A DNA stretch of 64,000 bases from CAYMKL01 sp964390805 (GTDB taxonomy: Bacteria > Chloroflexota > Anaerolineae > VGOG01). The notes under the pieces were generated by a model. The model worked only from the letters and a program-made list of their open reading frames with translations, was not told the DNA's origin and made no database searches. The position numbers and the translations under genes are program-made. Each line of letters starts with the position of its first letter. Position 1 is the stretch's first letter. Below are positions 34,847 through 42,731 of this stretch, in pieces. The DNA lies in the NCBI GenBank assembly GCA_964390805.1, contig CAYMKL010000005.1, positions 1 to 64,000 of the forward strand, in the 5' to 3' direction.

Positions 34847-35341
34847 ATGTCGCAGGTAGTCATTCGTCAGGCAACACGGAAAGATGTAGGTAGTATCTTG
34901 CCCCTCTGGACTGAGAATATGCAGTATCACGCCGCGCTGGATGGGCGGTTTCAGCCCGCACCTGATGGGGAGAAGCACTGGGCAGAAGTCCTCCGCGATT
35001 GGATTCGGGATGAGGATTGCTGCGTCCTGGTCGCTGATGCCGAAGGGCAATTGGTGGGCCACATCATTGGTATGATGCGCGAGAATCCGCCCGTGCTTCT
35101 ACCGCCTACCTACGGCCTCGTCTCAGACATCTGTGTGGAACCGACTTGGCGCCAGCAGGGCATCGGCCGCCGCCTCTTCGAGGGCCTGAAGGATTGGTTT
35201 AGGGAGAAGGAACTTTCTACAGTACAGCTCAATGTGGCCCACCGCAACCCCGTCTCTCAGGCCTTCTGGCGAGCGGTGGGATGCGAAGACTACATGGATC
35301 GCTTGTGGCTTGGGCTTCAGCTTGATGGAGGTGAATCGTGA
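34847..35341 (+). CDS. GNAT family N-acetyltransferase
   Basis: Acetyl-CoA-dependent acyltransferase, substrate unknown. Seen: IRQATRKDVGSILPLW opening strand, ADAEGQLVGHIIGMM, the acetyl-CoA motif VEPTWRQQGIGRRLFEGLKDW (RxxGxG/A), and NVAHRNPVSQAFWRAVGCEDY. Length 164 is typical. First gene after the T-box, so it should be induced by uncharged tRNA together with alaX and ileS. The stop codon overlaps the alaX GTG start (GTGA). Confidence 0.85.
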   Translation: MSQVVIRQATRKDVGSILPLWTENMQYHAALDGRFQPAPDGEKHWAEVLRDWIRDEDCCVLVADAEGQLVGHIIGMMRENPPVLLPPTYGLVSDICVEPTWRQQGIGRRLFEGLKDWFREKELSTVQLNVAHRNPVSQAFWRAVGCEDYMDRLWLGLQLDGGES

Positions 35342-36048
35342 CCGATCTGCTCTACCTGACCGATTGCTATCTGAAGGAGTTTGAAGCCACAGTGGTGACT
35401 ATTGAGGGGCCCCGGATGGCCCTGGACCGCACGGCCTTCTATCCCAGCGGCGGAGGGCAGCCGGCCGATGGCGGCAGGGTGCTGTGGGATGACGGTGAGG
35501 CTCAGGTCGTCAAGGTCAAGAAGCAGGGCGACCTGGTGTGGCATAAACTGAGCGCCGAGCCGCCGCCCGCGGGCACGCTGGTCAGGGGGGGGCTGGACTG
35601 GGAGCACCGCTACAAGTTGATGCGCACTCACACCGCGCTGCACATCCTCTGTGGCGTCATCTGGCGCGACTATGGAGCCCTGGTGACCGGAGGCAACATG
35701 AAGCCGTTAGCGGCCCGGATGGACTTCGAGCTGGAGCATATGAGCGTTGACTTCGCCGAGGAGGTGGAGGAAAAGATCAACGCCGAAGTGGCCGCGGCCC
35801 GACCGGTCAAAATCCACATCTTGCCCCGCGAGGAGGCCTTCCAAATCCCTGATCTCATCCGCACCAAGATCAACCTGTTGCCGGAGAGCATCCGGGAGGT
35901 GCGCGTCGTGGAGATCGAAGGTCTGGACATGCAGGCCGACGGCGGCACCCACGTGGCCAACACCGGCGAAGTGGGGACGATCCGCGTAGTGGGCCACGAG
36001 AGCAAGGGTCGTATCAACAAGCGGCTGCGGATTGCGTTGGGAGAGTGA
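35338..36048 (+). CDS. AlaX-type alanyl-tRNA editing protein
   Basis: Free-standing homologue of the AlaRS editing domain; such proteins hydrolyse Ser- or Gly-tRNA-Ala. Seen: FYPSGGGQPADGG, HTALHILCGVIW (HxxxH zinc ligands), and GLDMQADGGTHVANTGEVG, whose Gly-Gly-Thr-His matches the family, although the usual Cys before it is replaced by MQADGG. GTG start has a perfect GGAGG upstream and overlaps the previous stop. Presence in an ileS operon is unusual and hints at quality control linked to aminoacylation stress. Confidence 0.85.
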   Translation: MTDLLYLTDCYLKEFEATVVTIEGPRMALDRTAFYPSGGGQPADGGRVLWDDGEAQVVKVKKQGDLVWHKLSAEPPPAGTLVRGGLDWEHRYKLMRTHTALHILCGVIWRDYGALVTGGNMKPLAARMDFELEHMSVDFAEEVEEKINAEVAAARPVKIHILPREEAFQIPDLIRTKINLLPESIREVRVVEIEGLDMQADGGTHVANTGEVGTIRVVGHESKGRINKRLRIALGE

Positions 36049-36064
36049 CAAAGGAGGAAAAATC

Positions 36065-39000
36065 ATGTTCAAAGAGGTACCTAGCAAAGTCAGCTTTCCC
36101 GAAATGGAGGAGGGCGTCCTCCGCTTCTGGAAAGAGAACAAAATCTTCGAGAAGAGCCTGGAGATTCGCCAGGATGCCCCTCGCTACGTTTTCTACGAAG
36201 GGCCTCCCACAGCCAATGGCCTGCCCGGCACTCACCACGTCCTGGCCCGGGTCTTCAAAGACCTCTTCCCTCGTTACAAGACGATGCGTGGTCACTATGT
36301 ATTGAGGAAGGGGGGCTGGGATACGCATGGCCTCCCCGTGGAGCTGGAGATCGAGAAGGAGCTGAACCTCAACAGCAAGCAGGCCATCGAGGACTATGGC
36401 GTAGCTGAGTTCAACGACAAGTGCCGGGAGAGTGTCTTCCGCTACGTCAGGGAGTGGGAGGAGTTGACTGACCGCATCGGCTTCTGGATTGACATGGATG
36501 ATCCCTATATCACCCTGAAGAACGAGTACATCGAATCGGTTTGGTGGATTCTCAAGCAGTTGTGGGACAAAGACCTTATCTACCAGGGCTACCGAGTTGT
36601 GCCCTATTGCGCTCGTTGTGGCACACCCCTATCGGATCACGAGGTGGCTCTAGGTTACGACGAGGCTGAAGACCCATCCATCTACGTCAAGTTCCCTCTG
36701 CGGGATGAGCCTGGCACTTACTTTTTGGTTTGGACCACCACGCCCTGGACGCTGCCTGGTAACGTAGCCTTAGCCGTCCATCCCAAGATCGAGTATGTCA
36801 CTATCGAACTGGAAAGAGAGGGCGAGAAGGAGCGCTTGATCCTGGCCAAAGATCTGTTGGACGAAGTGCTGGATGGCCCTTACGAGGTTGTGCGAACCGT
36901 CTCAGGTAAGGAGCTGTTGGGCACGCACTATCAGCCCCTGTTCACCTTCTTGCCGGTGGAGAAGGATTATTGCTACGTGGTTCCTGGCGACTTCGTGACC
37001 ACCAAGGACGGCACGGGCATGGTGCACATCGCGCCCGCCTTCGGTGCGGAGGACCTGGAGGTCGGCCAGGAGTACGACCTGCCCATGCTGCATACCGTTG
37101 ACCTGCGCGGCGCTTTCATTGACGAAGTCACCCCCTGGCGGGGACTCTTCGTCAAAGACGCCGACCCGCTGATCATCGAGGACTTGCAGGGGCGTGGGCT
37201 GATGTACAAGGTGGGGACCTACCGCCACGTCTACCCCTTCTGCTGGCGTTGCAAGATGCCTCTGTTATACTATGCCAAGGCTACCTGGTACATCGAAACC
37301 ACCCGCTACAGGGATGAGTTGGTGAATCTCAATCGTCAGATCAACTGGTACCCGGAGCACATCCGCGATGGCCGCTTCGGCAACTGGCTGGAAAACAACG
37401 TGGACTGGGCGCTGGGCCGCGAGCGCTATTGGGGAACGCCCTTGCCTGTCTGGGTTTGCGAGGAATGTGGAAGGCAAGAGTGCATCGGCAGCGTGGAGGA
37501 ATTGAAGTCCAGAGTCCAAAGTCCAGATTCTCAGATTGGATATTGGATATTTGATATTGGGCATTTGGATCTCCACCGTCCTTACATTGACGCTGTTGCC
37601 TACCGCTGTCCGGACTGCGAGGGCAGCATGAGGCGCGTGCCTGAGGTGATAGATGCCTGGTTCGACTCAGGGTCTATGCCTGTGGCCCAGTGGCACTACC
37701 CCTTCGCCAATCAGGAGATGTTCGAGGAGCAGTCCCCGGCCGATTTCATCTGCGAGGCGGTGGATCAGACCAGAGGGTGGTTCTATAGTCTGCACGCCAT
37801 CTCCACTCTACTGTTCAACAAGCCTTGCTATGAAAACTGTGTCTGTTTGGGTCTGATCCTGGACGCCGAGGGTGAGAAGATGTCCAAGTCCAGAGGTAAT
37901 GTGGTGGATCCGTGGACGGTCATCAATGCACACGGCGCCGATGCCCTGCGCTGGTACCTGTACACCGCCACTCCGCCAGGTAACGACCGCCGCTTCTCCG
38001 TCGAGTTGGTGGGCGACGTGATCCGGACCTTCATGCTGACCTTGTGGAACGTGTACTCCTTCTTCGTGACCTACGCCAATCTGGATTTTGGAGATTCGAG
38101 GTTGGAGACTGACAGTCCACTATCCAACTTCCAACTTCTAACATCCAACATCCAACTTCAAACTTCCAGCTTCCAGCCTCTCGACCGCTGGATCCTTTCC
38201 GAACTGCACCTGCTCATCCAGCGGGTAACAGCCGCCCTGGATAACTACGACGTAACGGGAGCCGCGCGACCCTTCCAGCGCTTCGTTGAAGACCTCTCCA
38301 ACTGGTACGTGCGTCGCAGCCGTCGTCGCTTCTGGAAGGGCGAGGAGGACGAGGACAAGGCGGCCGCTTACTCCACCCTCTACGAGTGCCTGACCACCCT
38401 GGCCAGGTTGCTGGCTCCGTTCATGCCCTTCATCGCCGAGGAGATGTACCAGAACCTGGTGAGGAGCGTTGACGCGACAGCGCCGGAAAGCATCCACCAC
38501 TGCGACTACCCCCAGGCCGACGAGGCTCTCATAGATGAGCAGTTGGCGGAGGATACGCGGCTGGTGATGCGTCTGGTCAGCCTGGGGCATGGAGCCCGCA
38601 ACCGAGTAGGCATCAAGCTGCGCCAGCCTCTGGCTCAGGCCCTGTTCAAAGTGCGGAGCGAAAGCGAGGCCGAGTCCCTGTTCCGCCTGACCGATCAGGT
38701 GTTGGATGAGCTAAACGTTAAAGAGCTGATCATCTTGGAGGACGTCGGCCAGGTGGTTGACTACCACGTGAGCCCCGTGTCGCGTCTCTTGGGCAGCAAG
38801 TACGGCGCCCTCTTCCCCAAAATCCGCGCAGCTCTGGTCGAGTTGGATCAGGCTGAGCTGGCTCGGCGCGTACAGGCTGGCGAGAGCGTCGCTGTGGACA
38901 TCGTGGGGCAGACCGTGAACCTTCTGCCTGAGGAGTTGGAGGTGCGAACCGAGGCCCAGGAGGGCTACGCCGTAGCTGAGGAGGCCGGCTACCTGGCCGC

Positions 39001-39316
39001 CGTCAGCACTGCCCTTGACAAGGGGCTGATCCGAGAGGGCCTGGCCCGGGAGCTGGTGCGACGCATCCAGACCATGCGCAAAGAGGCCGGCTTCCGCATC
39101 GAAGATCGCATTACCACCTACTACCAGGCTGGCCCGACCCTGCGGGAGGTGCTGGAGGCCCTCAGCCAGTACATCGAGGGCGAGACCCTCTCCACAGAGT
39201 TGATCGAAGGTGATTTGCCAGCCTCGATGGGCGAAGGTCTCCCGACCGAGCCTCATGTCCAGACCTTCAAGATCGAGGGTGAGGAGATCACCCTGGGCCT
39301 GGTGCTGAGGGAATAA
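36065..39316 (+). CDS. ileS: Isoleucyl-tRNA synthetase (type 2)
   Basis: Class I synthetase. Seen: signature PTANGLPGTHHVLARVFKD (the HxxH form of HIGH found in type 2/eukaryote-like IleRS), CP1 editing domain, KMSKS as EKMSKSRGNVV near residue 605, and a C-terminal anticodon domain. ATG start with AAAGGAGGA. Two extra segments are encoded by repeat DNA: residues about 480-502 (SRVQSPDSQIGYWIFDIGH) between SVEELK and LDLHRP, and about 675-705 (LSNFQLLTSNIQLQTSSFQ) in a linker before LDRWILS. Both keep the frame and lie in surface loops by comparison with known IleRS. Regulated by the T-box at 34499. Type 2 enzymes often resist mupirocin (family knowledge). Confidence 0.95.
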   Translation: MFKEVPSKVSFPEMEEGVLRFWKENKIFEKSLEIRQDAPRYVFYEGPPTANGLPGTHHVLARVFKDLFPRYKTMRGHYVLRKGGWDTHGLPVELEIEKELNLNSKQAIEDYGVAEFNDKCRESVFRYVREWEELTDRIGFWIDMDDPYITLKNEYIESVWWILKQLWDKDLIYQGYRVVPYCARCGTPLSDHEVALGYDEAEDPSIYVKFPLRDEPGTYFLVWTTTPWTLPGNVALAVHPKIEYVTIELEREGEKERLILAKDLLDEVLDGPYEVVRTVSGKELLGTHYQPLFTFLPVEKDYCYVVPGDFVTTKDGTGMVHIAPAFGAEDLEVGQEYDLPMLHTVDLRGAFIDEVTPWRGLFVKDADPLIIEDLQGRGLMYKVGTYRHVYPFCWRCKMPLLYYAKATWYIETTRYRDELVNLNRQINWYPEHIRDGRFGNWLENNVDWALGRERYWGTPLPVWVCEECGRQECIGSVEELKSRVQSPDSQIGYWIFDIGHLDLHRPYIDAVAYRCPDCEGSMRRVPEVIDAWFDSGSMPVAQWHYPFANQEMFEEQSPADFICEAVDQTRGWFYSLHAISTLLFNKPCYENCVCLGLILDAEGEKMSKSRGNVVDPWTVINAHGADALRWYLYTATPPGNDRRFSVELVGDVIRTFMLTLWNVYSFFVTYANLDFGDSRLETDSPLSNFQLLTSNIQLQTSSFQPLDRWILSELHLLIQRVTAALDNYDVTGAARPFQRFVEDLSNWYVRRSRRRFWKGEEDEDKAAAYSTLYECLTTLARLLAPFMPFIAEEMYQNLVRSVDATAPESIHHCDYPQADEALIDEQLAEDTRLVMRLVSLGHGARNRVGIKLRQPLAQALFKVRSESEAESLFRLTDQVLDELNVKELIILEDVGQVVDYHVSPVSRLLGSKYGALFPKIRAALVELDQAELARRVQAGESVAVDIVGQTVNLLPEELEVRTEAQEGYAVAEEAGYLAAVSTALDKGLIREGLARELVRRIQTMRKEAGFRIEDRITTYYQAGPTLREVLEALSQYIEGETLSTELIEGDLPASMGEGLPTEPHVQTFKIEGEEITLGLVLRE
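37503..37570. repeat. In-frame GATTGG/ATATTGG repeat inside ileS
   Basis: GTCCAGAGTCCAAAGTCCAG followed by CAGATTGGATATTGGATATT and TTGATATTGGGCATTTGG: the same unit as the intergenic repeats at 30839, 40350 and 57280, here coding about 20 extra residues. Confidence 0.75.
38085..38180. repeat. Second in-frame repeat inside ileS
   Basis: GATTCGAGGTTGGAGACTG and then multiple CCAACTTCCAACTT/CATCCAAC units, reverse-complement relatives of the GTTGGAAGTTGG repeats near 56290-56340. Confidence 0.72.
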
Positions 39317-39321
39317 GAGTA

Positions 39322-39356
39322 AGGTGCCCGGCACTTTTTTCAAGTGCCGGGCACCT
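39322..39356 (+). terminator. Perfect hairpin after ileS
   Basis: AGGTGCCCGGCACTT and AAGTGCCGGGCACCT enclose TTTTC; 15-bp perfect stem 5 bp after the ileS stop. There is no T-run on the 3' side, so it is either a REP-type element or a hairpin terminator. Confidence 0.55.
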
Positions 39357-39372
39357 CAACTACAGAATGGAT

Positions 39373-39401
39373 TTGCCTTTTTAGCGACAATCGAGTAGAA
39401 T
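39373..39401 (+). promoter_or_regulatory. Promoter for dksA-like/lspA/rluD unit
   Basis: TTGCCT (39373-39378), 17-bp spacer, TAGAAT (39396-39401), about 120 bp upstream of the zinc-finger gene. Confidence 0.6.
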
Positions 39402-39521
39402 AGATTCCCAGTCAGCCTGATAGTGAACTGGGAGGAGGTTGTCCATCTTGCTCTAGCACCCGTCTCGGGTGCGTACAGAGCGAGGCTTTTCGATAACCTT
39501 TGAACTAGGGAGGAGGTTGTG

Positions 39522-39863
39522 ATGGGTAGGGCTGATGCATCGTTCAGAGAACGGCTCGAAGAGGAGCGCGGACGCCTGACAAAGGATCTGGAGCGGTTGG
39601 GGGTGACGGAGCAGGATAACCCTGGCTACAGCACCCACATCGCCGATGACGCTACCGAGGTTTTGGAAAACAGTCAGAACCACGCCTTGCGTCGAAATCT
39701 GCAGCGTCTCCTGGTCCAAGCGAACGATGCTCTGGTGAAATTTGATAGAGGCACCTATGGGTTGTGCGAGGACTGCGGCGGTAAGATAGATCGTGCTCGT
39801 TTGAAGGCTCTTCCTTCCGCTGCCCTATGCATCCAGTGCCAGAAGCAGCGCGAGAGGTCATAG
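39522..39863 (+). CDS. TraR/DksA family zinc-finger protein
   Basis: A 113-residue DksA-like protein: helical coiled region (RERLEEERGRLTKDLERLG), DDATEVLENSQN, then a four-Cys zinc finger CEDCGGKIDRARLKALPSAALC..C. Members bind RNA polymerase through the secondary channel or act as unknown regulators; the acidic tip residues cannot be judged reliably. Start ATG after GGGAGGAGGTTGTG (GTG at 39519 possible). It heads the lspA-rluD cluster, a common arrangement. Confidence 0.88.
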   Translation: MGRADASFRERLEEERGRLTKDLERLGVTEQDNPGYSTHIADDATEVLENSQNHALRRNLQRLLVQANDALVKFDRGTYGLCEDCGGKIDRARLKALPSAALCIQCQKQRERS

Positions 39864-39876
39864 AGGAGTTTGCCTT

Positions 39877-40374
39877 TTGCCTCGTGAGAAGAAGTGGAGA
39901 GGGTTCCTCTTGCCAGTGGTTGCCATTCTCACCCTGGTGCTTGACCAGATCAGCAAGCGGGTGGTGATGACCAGCTTTAGGGTGGGCGAGTCCTGGAATC
40001 CTGTGGCCGCTCTGGAACGGTGGGTCAGCCTGACCTACGTGACCAACACGGGCGCAGCCTTTGGGCTGTTTCCTGATTACGGGGGCGTATTCATGGTCAT
40101 CGCTGTGGTGGTGGTAGTGGCCATAATCGTCTACTACTACCGCTACTTGCCCGGCGAGCAGTGGTTGGTTCAGATCAGCCTGGGCTTGCAGTTGGGTGGA
40201 GCCATGGGCAACTTGTTGAATCGTTTGTTCTATGGCCACGTCATAGACTTCATTGACTTCAAGGTCTGGCCCGTGTTCAACGTGGCCGATAGTTCTGTAT
40301 TTATAGGGGTGGTGATCTTGGCTTTCCAACTCTTGCGTCATGGTGAGGATTGGGGATTGGAGATTGGAGATTAG
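39877..40374 (+). CDS. lspA: Lipoprotein signal peptidase (SPase II)
   Basis: Membrane aspartic protease that removes lipoprotein signal peptides. Four TM helices; motifs LDQISKRVV, NTGAAFGLFP, GNLLNRLFYGHVIDFIDF (first catalytic Asp) and FNVADSSVFIGVV (second Asp). The start is TTG with GAGGAG upstream. The last residues (GEDWGLEIGD) are encoded by the GATTGG repeat family, which supplies the stop codon. Substrates in this window include the lipobox protein at 56350. Confidence 0.93.
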   Translation: MPREKKWRGFLLPVVAILTLVLDQISKRVVMTSFRVGESWNPVAALERWVSLTYVTNTGAAFGLFPDYGGVFMVIAVVVVVAIIVYYYRYLPGEQWLVQISLGLQLGGAMGNLLNRLFYGHVIDFIDFKVWPVFNVADSSVFIGVVILAFQLLRHGEDWGLEIGD

Positions 40375-40384
40375 AGATTGGAGA
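40345..40384. repeat. GATTGG repeat overlapping the lspA 3' end
   Basis: GATTGGGGATTGGAGATTGG and GATTAGAGATTGGAGAGG run across the lspA stop codon, so repeat DNA forms the C-terminal codons. Confidence 0.65.
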
Positions 40385-40432
40385 GGAGTTCCTGCAGTTG
40401 CTCTGAGGGAATGTAAGGGTAGTATGTAGCGC

Positions 40433-40464
40433 ACCGAGAGCCTATGGCCTCGGTCGTTCTTTTT
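40433..40464 (+). terminator. Intrinsic terminator/attenuator before rluD-type gene
   Basis: ACCGAG..CTCGGT stem (40433-40454) with an AGCCTATGGC loop, then GTTCTTTTT. It lies between lspA and the pseudouridine synthase gene. Confidence 0.6.
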
Positions 40465-40475
40465 GGGGGATTTGA

Positions 40476-41408
40476 GTGGAGAGGATCGCTGATCTGCATG
40501 TAACCGAAGGCGGCCAACGTCTAGATAAGTACATCGCTGACGAGATACCCACGCTTTCTCGTTCCGTAGTGCAGAGGCTCATCAAGAAAGGGCGGGTGAC
40601 GGTAGGTGGCGGGGTGACCAAGCCCAGCTACCGGGTGGAGGTTGGTGACCTGGTAGTGGTGCACATCCCGCCGCCAGAATCCATGGAGGTCAAGCCTCAG
40701 ACTATCCCCCTGGACATCGTCTACGAGGACGAGCACATCATCGTGGTGAACAAGCCGCCGGGGATGGTGGTGCACCCTGCCTACGGCCACCGTACGGGGA
40801 CTCTGGTCAACGCCGTCTTAGCCCATTGCCCAGACTTGGCGGGGGTAGGCGATGATCTGCGGCCGGGCATCGTTCACCGTCTGGACAAGGACACCTCCGG
40901 CCTGATCATCGTGGCCAAGAATGATTCAGCCCGCCTTCACCTCCAGCGTCAGTTCAAGCGCCGGGAGGTAAAGAAGGTCTACGTGGCTTTGCTGGAGGGA
41001 CACCTGGAGCCTGTGCGGGGTGTCATCGAGGCTCCCATTGGGCGGGACAAGAAGCGCCGCAAGCGTATGGCCGTGGTGGAAGGAGGACGCGAGGCCCGCA
41101 CTGAGTACCGGGCCGTGGGGTACTTCGGGGATGAAGTGGGCAAGGTATCTCGTCCTTACACTTTAGTGGAAGCCGAGCCAATGACCGGCCGCACCCATCA
41201 GGTGCGCGTCCACTTTGCCTCCATCGGCTACCCCCTGGCCGGAGACCCCGTCTACGGCTTCCGCAAACAGCGCCTGAGTGGCCTGCGCCGTCAGTTCCTC
41301 CACGCCCAAACCCTGGGCTTTCGCCTGCCTGGCACTGACCAGTACATCGAGCTGACGGCTGAGTTGCCAGATGATCTCAGGGTGGTGTTGGAGGGGTTGA
41401 GGGGGTAG
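40476..41408 (+). CDS. rluD: RluA-family pseudouridine synthase (RluD-like)
   Basis: Makes pseudouridine in 23S rRNA (RluD type by domain plan and neighbours; exact site not provable here). N-terminal S4 RNA-binding domain (GQRLDKYIADEIPTLSRSVVQRLIKKGRVTV), catalytic motif VHRLDKDTSGLIIVAKND (Asp), then RRKRMAVVEGGREARTEYRAV and GRTHQVRVHFASIGYPLAGDPVYG. GTG start with GGGGGA upstream. Length 310 normal. Follows lspA as in many bacteria. Confidence 0.92.
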   Translation: MERIADLHVTEGGQRLDKYIADEIPTLSRSVVQRLIKKGRVTVGGGVTKPSYRVEVGDLVVVHIPPPESMEVKPQTIPLDIVYEDEHIIVVNKPPGMVVHPAYGHRTGTLVNAVLAHCPDLAGVGDDLRPGIVHRLDKDTSGLIIVAKNDSARLHLQRQFKRREVKKVYVALLEGHLEPVRGVIEAPIGRDKKRRKRMAVVEGGREARTEYRAVGYFGDEVGKVSRPYTLVEAEPMTGRTHQVRVHFASIGYPLAGDPVYGFRKQRLSGLRRQFLHAQTLGFRLPGTDQYIELTAELPDDLRVVLEGLRG

Positions 41409-41424
41409 AGCAGGATCGCCTGAA

Positions 41425-41523
41425 CACTACATCGGATTGGGAAAGGAACGGATACTTCGACAGGCTCGATACAAGTTTCCTTGCTCTCAATCCGCTGTAT
41501 TCTGAATCCGTTGTAGTGTCTTG
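41425..41523. repeat. Degenerate inverted-repeat element
   Basis: ACACTACATCGGATTGGGAA pairs imperfectly with the region ending GAATCCGTTGTAGTGT; the interior has TTCGACAGGCTCGATACAAG, resembling the TGTCGAAGG repeat family. It lies between rluD and the radical SAM gene. Confidence 0.5.
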
Positions 41524-41534
41524 GAGGGGCCGAG

Positions 41535-42611
41535 ATGGGCAAAGCATTTTTCAGAGAAGCCTTGCTCCAAGAGAGAGTCAATGACAAAGTACGTTGTCTG
41601 ACCTGCGAGCGGCGGTGTGAGATAGTGGCGGGCGGCCTGGGCTGGTGCCGCACGCGGCGGGCGGAAAGCCTCGCTAACGAGGGTGTCACCCTCTACACCC
41701 TCATCTACGGCAATGTATCATCCCTCTCAGCCAACCCCATCGAGAAGAAGCCCCTCTATCATTTCTACCCCGGCAGCGTAGCCCTGACGGCCGGCAGTTG
41801 GAGCTGCAACTTCAACTGTCCCTGGTGCCAGAATTGGCACATCTCCAAATCGCCCCCTCGCCCTGGGCGCTACATGTCTCCAGAGGACTTCATCGCTGAG
41901 ACCGTGCGCCGTGACTGCCAGGGCACCTCCATCAGCTTCAATGAGCCCACTCTCTCTTTGGAATGGTCCCTCGACGTGTTCAGGCTTGCCCGCCAGAGGG
42001 GCCTCTACAACACCTACGTCACCAACGGCTACATGGCCCCTGAGGCGCTGGAGCTGCTGATCGAAGCGGGCCTGGATGCCATGAACGTGGACATCAAAGG
42101 GGACGCGGCAGCGGTCAAGAAGCACAGCGGGACTGATGTGGAGAAGGTCTGGCGCAACTGCCGGGAGGCCAAGAAGGCAGGAGTCCACATCGAGGTCACC
42201 ACCCTGGTGATCCCGACCGTCAACGACGATGAGGGGACCTTGCGGGGCATCGCCGGGCGCATCCATGAAGAGTTGGGCGCCGACACCCCCTGGCACTGCA
42301 GCGGCTACTATCCCGCCTACAAGTTCACCGCCCCGCCCACGCCATTGCAAACCCTGGAGCGGGCCCACGACATCGGCAAAGAGGAGGGGCTGGACTTCGT
42401 CTACCTGGGCAACGTGCTGGGCCATCGGTACGAGAACACCTACTGTCCGGGGTGTGGGGAGTTGCTGATTCGGCGGTGGGGGTTGAGCGTGGCTCAGTAT
42501 AGGTTGAAGGACAAGAAGTGCCCCCGGTGCGGGCGGACCATTTCGGTGGTAGCCAGTGCCGGGGGCACTTGTTATGAGTTGGGCATTGACTTACCTGCTG
42601 CTTTGTGCTAA
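41535..42611 (+). CDS. amrS: AmmeMemoRadiSam-type radical SAM enzyme (AmrS)
   Basis: Radical SAM protein of the AmrS group. Seen: N-terminal Cys pairs (CLTCERRCEIVAGGLGWC), cluster motif CNFNCPWCQNW (CxxxCxxC), FNEPTLSLEWSLD, NVDIKGD, and a C-terminal zinc-ribbon-like part (CPGCGELL...CPRCGRTI). The Memo and AMMECR1 partners that define the system are not nearby. Substrate unknown. ATG start after TTGGAGGGGCCGAG. The end of the gene contains the promoter for the downstream death-like membrane protein. Confidence 0.85.
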   Translation: MGKAFFREALLQERVNDKVRCLTCERRCEIVAGGLGWCRTRRAESLANEGVTLYTLIYGNVSSLSANPIEKKPLYHFYPGSVALTAGSWSCNFNCPWCQNWHISKSPPRPGRYMSPEDFIAETVRRDCQGTSISFNEPTLSLEWSLDVFRLARQRGLYNTYVTNGYMAPEALELLIEAGLDAMNVDIKGDAAAVKKHSGTDVEKVWRNCREAKKAGVHIEVTTLVIPTVNDDEGTLRGIAGRIHEELGADTPWHCSGYYPAYKFTAPPTPLQTLERAHDIGKEEGLDFVYLGNVLGHRYENTYCPGCGELLIRRWGLSVAQYRLKDKKCPRCGRTISVVASAGGTCYELGIDLPAALC

Positions 42612-42614
42612 AAT
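42586..42614 (+). promoter_or_regulatory. Promoter of the EAD-like membrane protein gene
   Basis: TTGACT (42586-42591), 17-bp spacer, TAAAAT (42609-42614); the -35 box lies inside the 3' end of amrS. It gives a leader of about 110 nt. Confidence 0.65.
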
Positions 42615-42731
42615 TGGTTTCGAAATCGTAACCTCTGCCACACCTGCAATCTGCTATTCCCCCGCCTCATCTTCAGTGAGCTTGATGTATCGAAACCGCC
42701 TATCAAGACTGGTTCGAGCAGGAATACGAAA

